From assembly GCA_947053345.1 (NCBI GenBank), contig CAMRSM010000012.1:41913-105912 (forward strand): 64,000 bases of DNA, written 5' to 3'. The notes below the pieces were generated by a model, which ran no database searches, was not told where the DNA came from, and worked only from the letters and a program-made list of their open reading frames with translations. A program made the translations under genes and the position numbers. Positions 8,447-17,491 of this stretch are shown piece by piece; the first letter of the stretch is position 1; each line of letters begins with the position of its first letter. Origin of the DNA: an uncultured Lachnospiraceae bacterium (GTDB taxonomy: Bacteria > Bacillota > Clostridia > Lachnospirales > Lachnospiraceae).

Positions 8447-11400
8447 TCAGGCGGGCAGCCGCTTCACCGTACCTCTCTCCAGCCGGTACCTCACGTTTTT
8501 CCATAGCAGAACCCCGCCGTCCGCATCGGCGCAGACCTCCAGAAAACCGTCTTTCAGGCGGACGGATACGTTTCCCGCCCCGACCGGAACCGTTCCTTCA
8601 AACCAGTCCAGGCCGCCGGGATTCGGAGCCACTTCAAAGGTCCGGTAGCCCGGCGCTGTCGGGCGCACGCCAAGGTAATATCTTCCCGCCAGATAAACCG
8701 GGCTCGCGCCCCATGCATGACACAGGCTCTTTCCGTACTTATCGCCGTACATTCCGAGCTGTTCATCCCTCGGCAGATCCGGCGTATACTCCTCCCAGAA
8801 GCTTGTCGCCCCGGCCTCAAGCATCGCCCCCCAGTATGTCCGGATTTTCTCCGTCACGGTCTCAAGCCTGCCGGCCCGGCACAGGGCCTCCAGCTCGTAA
8901 AGCTTGAAATACGGTGTCCGGATCTGCAGAACTGCGTCGTTCAACAGCACATTGTCGATGATCTTCTGCCGCTGAAGCCCATCCGCGTAGCCGAACAGCA
9001 GCGCAAATATATTGGCATGCCGCGTGACATTTCGCTTCCCGGATGAAAAGCTGTCGATAAACGCCCCTTTTTCCTCATCCCAGAAAAAGCGGTTGATCCG
9101 CTCCCGAAGGCCTTCAAAGGCATTCTGCCAGACAGCGCATTCCTCGCCGATCACCCGCCCGCACTCCGCAGCCGCCTCCAGACTTCTGGCCAGCAGCAGC
9201 TGTTCCGCACAGACTGCCCCGGTCTTATCCATATCCGCCCAGTCAATAAATATCCAGTCATCCTCCACCTGCGCGGCAAACCCGTTGGCATCCAGCCTGG
9301 ACAGGCAGAAATCCATGAGCGATCTTATTTTCGGGAAAATACGCTGCACAAATTCCCTGTCCCCCGACATCTCGTAATAGTCATAAACACTGATCAGCCA
9401 GAAGAAGGAATAATCCATAATTGTGTTGATATGTTTTTCAACTGGATCCAGCCCCCGCAGAGCCAGAATTGTCCGTTTGCAGATATCCCGGTCAAAGAAG
9501 AGATAACGGTTTACCAGATAACTCTGGTACGCGTCGCCTGACCAGACCCAGCGGTCCCGCTTAATGCCGTCGAGGAAAAACTCCCGGCTGTTCAGATGGA
9601 AGGTGTACGCCGCAGTATCCCAGATCCGCCCGAACAGTTCGTCCGAACAGTGAAAACTGCCCCGCACGGCAAGCGGCAGATATTCATAATACACTTCCAG
9701 CCGGTAAGCTTCCTCCGATGCCGCGCGGATGTACAGATAGCGGAACGCCCTCGCCGGAATTTCCTGCGGGTGAGACGAAAACTTCTGCAATCCGCACGGA
9801 GTTGTCTGCGGCTGTTCGGAAAGCTCCTGCTCCCCCACGGCATTCTCTGAACTCCCGGTCAAACCTGGGGCTAAAACCTGCGCCCGGACATGCGCGCGCA
9901 GATAGGAATGTTCCGTATCCAGCGCTTCCTCCTCCGTCTCACCATAAAATATGTCAGCCTCTCCCGCGCTCATATAAATGCGCAGCCTGGCAAAGGTTTC
10001 CTTTCCGAAATCGTAGAGAACCCCGCCGTCCACCTTCCTTTCCCCGGACGGTGCAAGCTTCTCATAGCAAAATTTGAACACCTGCGGGTCATCAAGCTTC
10101 CCTGCATAGGCAGCGCTGCTGCCCGCCCGGACCCATTCCCTGCCGTAATCGTTTACCAGCCAGTCCCCGCCGCTCACAATGGTTTCGCCTTCGACATACA
10201 CGCACGGCAGACCTTCCGGGTTCAGGACAGAAATCAGGATCGTATGCTTTCCTCCGGTCAGATCAACCGGTGTCCCGAACGCACGGCGCTTTCCGTCAAT
10301 CTCCACGTTCCCTGTTCCGCGGGCATATACCGTGATCTTCTCCGGTACTTCCAGCTCCACCTCCCGCCGGAACCTCACGTTGTGCCGGCAGCCAGAAAGC
10401 CGCCAGAACGGCGGGAAATTATGGCCGAATTCGTCGCGTCTCGCGTGGAGTTTTAAACTGTGATACAGCTCAAAATCGCCGTAATACCAGATCCATACGG
10501 CACTCTTCTCCGGCTCCGGCACAGCCGCAGCAGCGGTATCGGTTTTTTGTACCTCCGCGGTGCATGCCGTTGTCTGCGTCATCGGCATGGACTCCGGAAA
10601 GGCCTGCTCTGACATCCGCACCGCCCCGTCTGCCTCTGCCGATGTCCGAAGTTGCTTCTGCCCAGCACCGGGCACAGCAGACTGTCCGGCCATCCATGCC
10701 GCTTTGGCCGCGGGCTCTTTTTCCGTCCCGCGGAAGGCTTCTGCTTTTTTCTCCGGAGGCCACGGCACAGCGCTTCCGTCCGGGACGTTTTTTCCTGCAA
10801 GCCACGCAGTGCTGCCCCCGAACGATTCCCGTTTCCCTGTCCGCTGCCCTGCTCCGGCCGCAGCCGTTTTATCCTCCCACGGGGTTATCCCGGCCCCCGG
10901 CATTTTCTCCGGCTGAAAGCCCGCCTCTTTTCGTCCGCTCTTTTCCGAGAGCCACGGCGCGCCGCTCCTTTCCCCGGCACGTTTTTCGGACTGCCCTCCT
11001 GCTCCGGCTCCAAGCATGCCTCCTGCCGATCCGATGATCCCTTCCGGCTTTGCTCCGGACATATTTCCCGCCGGCTTCGCCGCCTCTCTGCCGGTTTTCC
11101 TCCACAGGGCAAGTTTTGACCGGATCCAGAGCTCCACCCGCTCCGCAGCTTGTCCCGGGTCAAGTACGGTGATATCCAGGCGTTCAAATGCAATATCGTC
11201 CAGTCTGTCATGCTCCAGAAAGTAGCGGTTGTATTGAACCGAATTGCTGATCCACCCCGCATCCGAAATTCCCCTTCCCTCCGTTATCCTTCGGCGCAGT
11301 TCCTCCTCCCCGCACACAAGCGCAAGGCAGTAAATTTCAGGGAAAAATCTCTGGTTCCATGCCTTTTTCAGCTTGTCCAGATTCCCCGCCATCGTCCAGA

Positions 11401-11707
11401 GCACCGGCTTTCCGCACTGCATAATATCGCGCGTCAGCCCCTCAATGCGCTCGACCCAGTCCATGTACTCCCCCTCGTTGTCAGTGAACAGAAGATCGCC
11501 GTCAAGCACAACAAAATCTTTCTGCCGCTCCATCAGCCTTCTTGCGGTTGTCGTCTTTCCGATGCCGCTGCAGCCGGTCAGTATCAGAAGCGGAAATGCG
11601 CGGTTCTCCCATGAAGCGCCGCATTTCGGACAGCACGCCGACCATTTATCCACGGACACCCGCTTATTCCACTCATAATTTCCACATTTCGGACAGATTT
11701 CAAACAT
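8447..11707 (-). CDS. Zinc-ribbon/P-loop kinase fused to GH78 alpha-L-rhamnosidase
   Basis: One uninterrupted 1086-residue frame. Residues 1-30 form a zinc ribbon (CPKC at 5-8, CPKC at 26-29). A P-loop kinase domain runs to about 200, with Walker A GCSGIGKTT at 45-53; stand-alone proteins with this architecture are common in Firmicutes. Residues 205-402 are an Ala/Gly/Lys-rich linker with degenerate PWLSEK/AWLAGK/PWPPEK repeats. Residues 403-1086 match a GH78 alpha-L-rhamnosidase: DGIKRDRWVWSGDA, DDWIFIDWAD, and GATSFWEEY with the catalytic-type Glu. No signal peptide is present, so cleavage of rhamnosides would be cytosolic. The site AAAGGGGGA precedes the ATG. The kinase-glycosidase fusion is unusual. 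Confidence 0.88.
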   Translation of the reverse strand: MFEICPKCGNYEWNKRVSVDKWSACCPKCGASWENRAFPLLILTGCSGIGKTTTARRLMERQKDFVVLDGDLLFTDNEGEYMDWVERIEGLTRDIMQCGKPVLWTMAGNLDKLKKAWNQRFFPEIYCLALVCGEEELRRRITEGRGISDAGWISNSVQYNRYFLEHDRLDDIAFERLDITVLDPGQAAERVELWIRSKLALWRKTGREAAKPAGNMSGAKPEGIIGSAGGMLGAGAGGQSEKRAGERSGAPWLSEKSGRKEAGFQPEKMPGAGITPWEDKTAAAGAGQRTGKRESFGGSTAWLAGKNVPDGSAVPWPPEKKAEAFRGTEKEPAAKAAWMAGQSAVPGAGQKQLRTSAEADGAVRMSEQAFPESMPMTQTTACTAEVQKTDTAAAAVPEPEKSAVWIWYYGDFELYHSLKLHARRDEFGHNFPPFWRLSGCRHNVRFRREVELEVPEKITVYARGTGNVEIDGKRRAFGTPVDLTGGKHTILISVLNPEGLPCVYVEGETIVSGGDWLVNDYGREWVRAGSSAAYAGKLDDPQVFKFCYEKLAPSGERKVDGGVLYDFGKETFARLRIYMSAGEADIFYGETEEEALDTEHSYLRAHVRAQVLAPGLTGSSENAVGEQELSEQPQTTPCGLQKFSSHPQEIPARAFRYLYIRAASEEAYRLEVYYEYLPLAVRGSFHCSDELFGRIWDTAAYTFHLNSREFFLDGIKRDRWVWSGDAYQSYLVNRYLFFDRDICKRTILALRGLDPVEKHINTIMDYSFFWLISVYDYYEMSGDREFVQRIFPKIRSLMDFCLSRLDANGFAAQVEDDWIFIDWADMDKTGAVCAEQLLLARSLEAAAECGRVIGEECAVWQNAFEGLRERINRFFWDEEKGAFIDSFSSGKRNVTRHANIFALLFGYADGLQRQKIIDNVLLNDAVLQIRTPYFKLYELEALCRAGRLETVTEKIRTYWGAMLEAGATSFWEEYTPDLPRDEQLGMYGDKYGKSLCHAWGASPVYLAGRYYLGVRPTAPGYRTFEVAPNPGGLDWFEGTVPVGAGNVSVRLKDGFLEVCADADGGVLLWKNVRYRLERGTVKRLPA

Positions 11708-11778
11708 AGAATCCCCCTTTACTCAAAAAAGCATTTTCCCTCCGGCACGTCAATCTGCCGTCTCACGGACGGCTCTTC

Positions 11779-12327
11779 TTACGCTTCTCTCTTACCGATA
11801 TATTTTACATAAACCTGGCACGGATTTCCTGCATCCCACAGCGTCGGCAGGCACTCCAGCTCCTGAAATCCCATCGCCCGGTAAAAAGAATTGGTGCGGT
11901 CGTATTCCTCATAATGCCCGCTCCGCACTGTTTTTACCTGCACAAAGGAATACCCTTTTTCCCTTGCATACTCTTCGAAAGCAAGATATAATCCCCTGCC
12001 GATGCCGCGCCGGTGCTCCCCCGGCAAAACACCCATTACGAAAATTTCCGCCGTGTGGGGGCTTGTTTCCTTGAGTGATAGAAAACCGGAAGCCGTTCCG
12101 TTCCCGCTGCCTTGCGTCTTCCCGCCGGAAGTTTTGATACCTTCCTGAGCCGCGCCCGTATCCGGCAGATTTTCTCCGCCTTTGCGCCATGCCCAAAACG
12201 GCATCCCCGCACTCTCTTCAATATAGCGTTTTGTACTTTCCGGCAGGCCGAACCAGTCCGGAAGCTGCCGTAATACCGCTTCCGCTATCCGCCTTTTTTC
12301 TTCGCTGTCAAAAACCTGTACGACCAT
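11779..12327 (-). CDS. GNAT acetyltransferase with internal low-complexity insert
   Basis: A 182-residue GNAT enzyme with MGVLPGEHRRGIGRGLYLAFEE as the acetyl-CoA loop and FYRAMGFQELE near the C-terminus. Between about residues 50 and 80 is a Gly/Lys/Thr-rich insert (GAAQEGIKTSGGKTQGSGNG) absent from typical family members. The ATG at 12327 follows AGGAGG; the 28 upstream codons look non-coding. The substrate is unknown. Confidence 0.85.
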   Translation of the reverse strand: MVVQVFDSEEKRRIAEAVLRQLPDWFGLPESTKRYIEESAGMPFWAWRKGGENLPDTGAAQEGIKTSGGKTQGSGNGTASGFLSLKETSPHTAEIFVMGVLPGEHRRGIGRGLYLAFEEYAREKGYSFVQVKTVRSGHYEEYDRTNSFYRAMGFQELECLPTLWDAGNPCQVYVKYIGKREA

Positions 12328-12447
12328 TTTACCTCCTGTTCTGCCGCATCCGGCATACACAGCATAATGCTGCGATGCAGACCCTTCCGTCTTCTCCTTA
12401 CAAAAAGCCATACAACCGCATTTTTGATGCAGCGCGGCATCCGGCGG

Positions 12448-13419
12448 TTATGCGTCCCGACAAACAACCTGCTTCCCGCATTCCCGCGCCCGGCGGATCT
12501 GTGCCAGCATAGCTTCGGCAAAGTCCCTTAATTCGGCAGCGCTTAATTCCGTTTCCGTAATTTCCGTTTCCGCAGAAAGCCGCTCCGCCGGGGGACGGCA
12601 GTCTGTCCCGCCGACCCCTGCCCGGTTTCCTGCAAAAAACTTCTCCCCGGTTCGGTAACACTCTGCCGCCCGTTCCACTACCCTGCGCCCGGAAAAATTC
12701 CCCGGCAGATTTTCCAGCGCCCACTCTCCGCCCTGCGCCTTCGAGCACACCAGCCCTTCCTTCAAAAACGCCAGCACGCGGCAGAGATTCAGCACAACAT
12801 AAACTGTATTTTCCACAATCTCGTCCCCGGCTCCTGCAACATCCTCCCAGATACTGTCCAGATAAGCCTCCCGCGGCACTTCGCCGAACACTTCTGCGAT
12901 CTCTTTTCCGCAGAGCACAACCCCAGCCGAGCGCAGCACCGTAAAATGCGCAGCCAGATCCTTATCCGTTCCGCGCATGCTACGGCAATACTCCCTGACC
13001 ACATCCGCGCAGATCCGGTGCTCCCCGCCGGCCGCCTGCAAATACGCTGCACCCCGGACTTCTGCACCATCCCCCTCTCCCACAAGCAGCCCCGCCTTAT
13101 GCGCATTCGAAAAATGCAGCTCAAACGGGGTCGGGTAAACAAAATCGCGGCAATATTTTTCCAATACCACACTGAATTCCAGCCCTTTTTCCGGACACTG
13201 TGCATCCAGCTGTAAAAGAGCACAGAGGAACGCCTCCTTCTCCGAAAGCCCCGGTTCCTCTTTTGTCACCACGAGCAGGTCAATATCGCTGTTTTCCCAG
13301 CAAAAACAGCCGAATGCAAGCGATCCATGCACATATACCCCAACCAAGTTGCTGCCGAAAACCCGGGTGCAATCCTGCTCCACCCGCGCAAGAATTCCCT
13401 TTACTCTTAAATCCTCCAT
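12448..13419 (-). CDS. AadA-like nucleotidyltransferase
   Basis: A 323-residue DNA polymerase beta-type nucleotidyltransferase resembling aminoglycoside adenylyltransferases of the AadA/ANT(9) type with a DUF4111-like C-terminus. GVYVHGSLAFG (residues 27-37) and SDIDLLVV (44-51) give the GS and DxD metal-binding motifs. AadA proteins are about 260 residues; the excess lies in a C-terminal stretch rich in Glu, Ala and Arg. Aminoglycoside modification is the family role, not demonstrated here. CAGGGGGA precedes the ATG. Confidence 0.82.
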   Translation of the reverse strand: MEDLRVKGILARVEQDCTRVFGSNLVGVYVHGSLAFGCFCWENSDIDLLVVTKEEPGLSEKEAFLCALLQLDAQCPEKGLEFSVVLEKYCRDFVYPTPFELHFSNAHKAGLLVGEGDGAEVRGAAYLQAAGGEHRICADVVREYCRSMRGTDKDLAAHFTVLRSAGVVLCGKEIAEVFGEVPREAYLDSIWEDVAGAGDEIVENTVYVVLNLCRVLAFLKEGLVCSKAQGGEWALENLPGNFSGRRVVERAAECYRTGEKFFAGNRAGVGGTDCRPPAERLSAETEITETELSAAELRDFAEAMLAQIRRARECGKQVVCRDA

Positions 13420-13491
13420 CGCCGAAATCCCCCTGCCCTCAAGCCCTCTGTGACCGAAGCTCCCTTCCGATCGTACTGCATACCGAACTGC

Positions 13492-13977
13492 TCAATCCGC
13501 CTTGCTTTCCAATCCCTTAACCCCGTACAGATACCCCTTTCCATGTTTCGGCTTCCCCTGATACGGCAGCGGCACAAGCCCCTCGCTCCCCGACAGAGCA
13601 CACCGGATCAGCCTCTTGGTCAGATCCGGAACATCCTCCCGCAAAAGCGCCTCCTCTGTTTCCAGCCACAAAACTTCGTCGTTCTCATCCTGATCGGAAA
13701 CCGCCTCCCCGGAAACATAATCCGCCGAAAACGCGATATACCAGTCATGTGAATTAAACCGCAGCGCAATAATTTCCCGCGGCTCAACCACAATCCCGGT
13801 TTCTTCAAGAAACTCCCGCTTCAGCGCGTCCTGCGGCGATTCCCCCGTTTTCACATAGCCGCCCGGAACGATCAGCATCCCTTTCCCAGCGCCATAGGTA
13901 TGCCGCGCCAGCAATACCCTGCCCTGCCGGATCACAATTCCCGTTACCGACTGTCCCCAGTTTGTATTCTCTTCCAT
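13492..13977 (-). CDS. NUDIX hydrolase
   Basis: A 161-residue pyrophosphohydrolase with a complete Nudix box, GGYVKTGESPQDALKREF followed by LEETGI. It should cleave a nucleoside diphosphate linked to another group, with divalent metal. The ATG at 13977 is chosen over upstream codons because it follows a G-rich site and avoids overlap with the neighbouring HAD gene. Confidence 0.9.
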   Translation of the reverse strand: MEENTNWGQSVTGIVIRQGRVLLARHTYGAGKGMLIVPGGYVKTGESPQDALKREFLEETGIVVEPREIIALRFNSHDWYIAFSADYVSGEAVSDQDENDEVLWLETEEALLREDVPDLTKRLIRCALSGSEGLVPLPYQGKPKHGKGYLYGVKGLESKAD

Positions 13978-14023
13978 TACCGTGCCCCCCCTCTGCCTGC
14001 TCTCATCCGCTGCAAAGAAACGC

Positions 14024-14806
14024 TTATTCCTTCCACGGCGCATACCGCTCCAGATACTCCGCAATTCCGTCCTCATCGTTGCCGCCAATCACCAGATCGG
14101 CCTCTCTCTTCACCTCGTCGATCGCGTTTCCCATCGCTATGCCCTTCCCGCAAAGCCGCAGCATCCCGATATCCGCATAATCATCGCCAAATGCGAAAAT
14201 ATCCTCCGGTTCAATCCCGCACGCGGTACATACCTCCATGATCGCCCGTTCCTTTGTGATTCCTTTTTTTGTAAACTTGTACCAGTACCCATCGGAAAAG
14301 CGGATACAGTCGCAATCCGGCAGCAGTGCCTGAAGCCGTTTTGCCTGAGCTTCATCAAAGATTTCAGCACACAATTTCAGCGACTCCTGCCCAAAATCCA
14401 AGAAATCCGTATAGATGCTGTCCCCCCAGCCCGGATCCTGCTTCTTCGGATCGGTTTTATAATTCCAGTAATGGGAATCCGCCGTATCCGCCGTGATCTC
14501 GCAGCCCACGCCGCAGACCTCCCGGATTGCCGCGATTACCTGCTTCGTTTCCTCCCCCGAAAATCCGGCCTCAAATATGTATTGGCTGCCATACTCCGCC
14601 AAAGCCCCGCCGCTCGTAATCAGCACATCCGGCTTCAATGCACCCAGAAAGGACAGCACATTCTGTCGTCCCCTCGAAGTCGAAACGCCAATCCGGATTC
14701 CCTGTTTCCTGCACTGAAAAAGCGCCGCAAGTGTCCTCTCCGAAATTGTCTTGTCACTGCGCAGCAGTGTCCCGTCCAAGTCAAATAAAAGTAATTTGCA
14801 GCCCAA
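14024..14806 (-). CDS. Cof-type HAD phosphatase
   Basis: A HAD hydrolase of the Cof/YkrA type, about 260 residues, acting on small phosphorylated metabolites or sugar phosphates. Motif I is FDLDGTLL, motif II is in GVSTSRGRQN, and motif IV is AFGDDYADIGML. The cap domain occupies the middle. The likely start is a TTG at 14806 placed 8 nt after AAAGGGGGG, directly upstream of the KLLLFDLDGT strand; the longer frame to 14914 lacks a site. It overlaps no other gene. Confidence 0.88.
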   Translation of the reverse strand: MGCKLLLFDLDGTLLRSDKTISERTLAALFQCRKQGIRIGVSTSRGRQNVLSFLGALKPDVLITSGGALAEYGSQYIFEAGFSGEETKQVIAAIREVCGVGCEITADTADSHYWNYKTDPKKQDPGWGDSIYTDFLDFGQESLKLCAEIFDEAQAKRLQALLPDCDCIRFSDGYWYKFTKKGITKERAIMEVCTACGIEPEDIFAFGDDYADIGMLRLCGKGIAMGNAIDEVKREADLVIGGNDEDGIAEYLERYAPWKE

Positions 14807-14957
14807 TGCGAAGTCCCCCCTTTCCCGTCTACAACAATACGGTGTATCCCGCTCCCAAACATATATCAAAATACCGAACCGCCCTTTTGAGATGAACAAA
14901 ATCGCAGAGGGCAAGTCTTTTTGCTATTTTATTTACGTATTATCCACCGCATCCGCA

Positions 14958-16160
14958 TTAGCGCAATTCATTTGCAAACACCCAGGAATAAAACATTTCC
15001 CGCGGCTGCTTTTCATACTCATACTCCCGGAGCGCTTCCATGGCACCAAGCAGTCCGACCGCTTCGGAAAACACCTGCTCCGGTGTTTTTCCCGCCACGT
15101 CGATCACATACTCATTTACCATCCGGGGACGGTCTGTAATTTTCTGCGACATTTTATTAAGCAATTCAAAATCAACCAGCCCGTCCCCCCGGTTTTTCAT
15201 CTGCTCATAGTTCTGTTTGTAATCACTGCAAATAAGCCGCAGGATCACAAAATCAAAGCCCTTAAAAACCTCCGGGATATCGCGCACCCGCAGATCGTCC
15301 AGATCACTACAGACCACATTGCGAAACCCTAAATTGTAATAGCATTTTAATGACGAAACAAGCCACTGCCAGCATGCTTCCTCCTCCGTGATTCCCGTGA
15401 CATTTTCCTCCCCCGTAAGTGTTTCAAACTCCGGTGCCTGGCTTTGTTCCATGTAAGCTGTCCGGTAATGTCCGTACAAATTGCGGCACAATGTAGATTT
15501 CCCGATACCGCTGGCTCCGATAACAAAAACAAAATCATGGCACTGCGGCTTCCTTCTTAAAAGCAGGTTGTACTCATAGGGATTGCTGTCCTCATCATCC
15601 TGCCCGACCCTTCTCCCAAGCACCTCCCGAAACCCAAGTTTATGATAAATATGCTTTGCACTTTCGTTGTCGTCCTCCACACCGATCGTAAATTCCTCGT
15701 ACCCCTGCGCTTCCAGCTCACAGAGCACCTGGCGCAGCAAAAATGTCCCAAGCCCCTTATTATGATGTCCCTTCTTTATCCGGTAAGCAAACAAATATGC
15801 CCTTTTTCCGGGTACAGCCTCCTCCTTATCCGTGCTGCAATAGCCGACATGTATCTCACCAAGCAGTTCCTGACTTGAAGAAACTTCCTGTCCAAAAGAA
15901 AATTTCTGTTTTAAAGATTCGTCTACCGGAGGAACCCCCTGTTCCATGGGAAATTCCCGTTTTATGTAAAATTCCCCCGAGTCAGGTAATTCCTTGTGTA
16001 AGGATTCCTCCCGGAACAGCACATAAATATCGCAGCAGCCATTCCGGATAAATTTTGCTGTCTTTTGCACCATCTCATCCACATCTTTGTAATCAAACAG
16101 TTCCGAAAGTATTGGCAGCTCCGGTATCGTAAGCCGCCGAACCATAAAATTTTTTGCCAT
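14958..16160 (-). CDS. GNAT acetyltransferase fused to P-loop kinase
   Basis: A 400-residue two-domain protein. Residues 1-205 are a GNAT domain (IKKGHHNKGLGTFLLRQVL, then AKHIYHKLGFREV), interrupted around residues 52-102 by a Glu/Ser-rich insert containing two ESL(H/K) repeats. Residues 206-400 are a P-loop kinase-like domain with Walker A GASGIGKST near 215-223 and DFVILRLICSD. The kinase half resembles the one fused to GH78 at 8447-11707. The ATG at 16160 has AAAGGA at 9 nt; the ATG at 16166 is too close. Substrates are unknown. Confidence 0.82.
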   Translation of the reverse strand: MAKNFMVRRLTIPELPILSELFDYKDVDEMVQKTAKFIRNGCCDIYVLFREESLHKELPDSGEFYIKREFPMEQGVPPVDESLKQKFSFGQEVSSSQELLGEIHVGYCSTDKEEAVPGKRAYLFAYRIKKGHHNKGLGTFLLRQVLCELEAQGYEEFTIGVEDDNESAKHIYHKLGFREVLGRRVGQDDEDSNPYEYNLLLRRKPQCHDFVFVIGASGIGKSTLCRNLYGHYRTAYMEQSQAPEFETLTGEENVTGITEEEACWQWLVSSLKCYYNLGFRNVVCSDLDDLRVRDIPEVFKGFDFVILRLICSDYKQNYEQMKNRGDGLVDFELLNKMSQKITDRPRMVNEYVIDVAGKTPEQVFSEAVGLLGAMEALREYEYEKQPREMFYSWVFANELR

Positions 16161-16184
16161 ATCCATATATCCTTTCCAGCAACC

Positions 16185-16413
16185 TCAAAGCCTTTGTTCA
16201 GGATACACCATAATACCATCCGAATCATCTCCCGGCTCAAATTCCTCTAGCTCCCTGCACAAACGAATGAAATCATCATAAACTGTGAGAGTTTTCCCTT
16301 TCCGAATACCACGCATTGTGTTCATGCTTCAAATGGTATTTCTGCACCAAAAGCAGCTTTTCTTCATTTCTAATTTTAGCGTTTGCATAAACAAACTCAT
16401 CATCATTATTCAT
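16185..16413 (-). pseudogene. Frameshifted small gene, about 75 codons
   Basis: An ATG at 16413 opens a frame (MNNDDEFVYANAKI..., then KYHLKHEHNAWYSEREN) that stops at 16276. A +1 shift near the REN codons continues as LTVYDDFIRLCRELEEFEPG to a stop at 16185. Composition is continuous across the break, suggesting one gene disrupted by a one-base change. The ribosome site (AGAGGA) is poorly spaced. The product is not recognised. Confidence 0.4.
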
Positions 16414-16476
16414 AATAATTTGCTTATTCCTCTATTTACACAATATCCACAAATACAGAAAACTCCTCCCGGTTTC

Positions 16477-17253
16477 TTAAAAATCCATCAAAATTGGCAC
16501 TTGATTTTCCTCGGCAAATTGCAGTGATTGGTAAAATATGGAAAATGCGTATTTTGCCAGGGACTCTGTATTATATTCCGTCTGTTCCGGCAGTTCTGTC
16601 TGTGAAAATGTTCCGTCCTCGCCAATAACACCTTCCACCGGATATCCTTCGCTCTTTATCCAGTCGCGCACTGTATTTTCATCCGCATGCCACGCCAGTT
16701 CATTCAACCTTTCAAGTTCTAAGCGGAGCGCAGCCGTGGTGGCAATCGTTGCCTGATCTCCGGTAGGTCTTGGCGCATGAAACAAAAAGCTGTCCGGCAA
16801 TGGAAGCCACATTATAGTGTCGCGGAATAAAGACCAGATATTTTCCGGTTCCTGGGACAGCCGTTTAATCAGGGGATGTTCTTCAAAATCCCAGCCTTTT
16901 GATACCGTTTCCGGTATGGGTTCCCCGTAAAAATAACACGCTGCTACCAGAAGCATCGCCCCGAATGCATCCCAATCCGGTTTGTCCGTATAATAAGGTT
17001 TTTCATTGTCTTCCTGCCATGCAGCATAGGGCTTTTTCCCCGGCACAGTGACTGCTGCCAGGATCTGGTCACGCCATTCCTCCACGGCACACTGTACCTC
17101 GTCCGCGGATACTTCCTCCTCCGCAATGATTTCGCCATCCGGTGTGATGCGGCTGAACGAAAGCCCGTTTGCCTCCGCCCACTGTCTGGCAGCACTTTTC
17201 CAGTTGTTTGCATAGTACCGGGTCAATGTCCCGGCATAAAGATCAAGTCCCAT
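16477..17253 (-). CDS. Unrecognised conserved-looking protein, 258 residues
   Basis: A soluble protein beginning MGLDLYAGTLTRYYANNWKS, rich in Trp and acidic residues (WEDFEEHP-like segments, WLPLPDSFLFHAPRPTG). No signal peptide or membrane segment. AGGAGG precedes the ATG. I do not recognise a named family; the size, acidity and isolated position would fit an immunity or stress protein but nothing shows it. Confidence 0.7.
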   Translation of the reverse strand: MGLDLYAGTLTRYYANNWKSAARQWAEANGLSFSRITPDGEIIAEEEVSADEVQCAVEEWRDQILAAVTVPGKKPYAAWQEDNEKPYYTDKPDWDAFGAMLLVAACYFYGEPIPETVSKGWDFEEHPLIKRLSQEPENIWSLFRDTIMWLPLPDSFLFHAPRPTGDQATIATTAALRLELERLNELAWHADENTVRDWIKSEGYPVEGVIGEDGTFSQTELPEQTEYNTESLAKYAFSIFYQSLQFAEENQVPILMDF

Positions 17254-17273
17254 TCGATTTTCCTCCTATTTAT

Positions 17274-17490
17274 AGTTCCGCACCCCCCTCCATAACTGTT
17301 CTCCCCGGAAGGCATTTCCATCCGCTCCCCTCCTGGAAATCCCTTCCCAGTTCTTCCGGAGGGTGCTGTTTTTTAGTTCCGCACCCCCCTCCATAACTCC
17401 TCTCCCCGGAAGGCATTTCCATCCGCTTCCCTCTTAGAAATCCCTTCCCAGTTCTTCCGGGGGGGGGCTGTTTTTTAGTTCCGCATTATC
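17274..17490. repeat. About 102-bp tandem repeat, two copies plus partial third
   Basis: Units start AGTTCCGCACCCCCC at 17274 and 17375; a third AGTTCCGC start is at 17477. The two full units differ at few positions; one difference is a longer G run near 17460. The unit aligns with the one between tldD and tldE at 4123-4252. It fills the gap between two minus-strand genes. Confidence 0.85.
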
Positions 17491-17491
17491 C

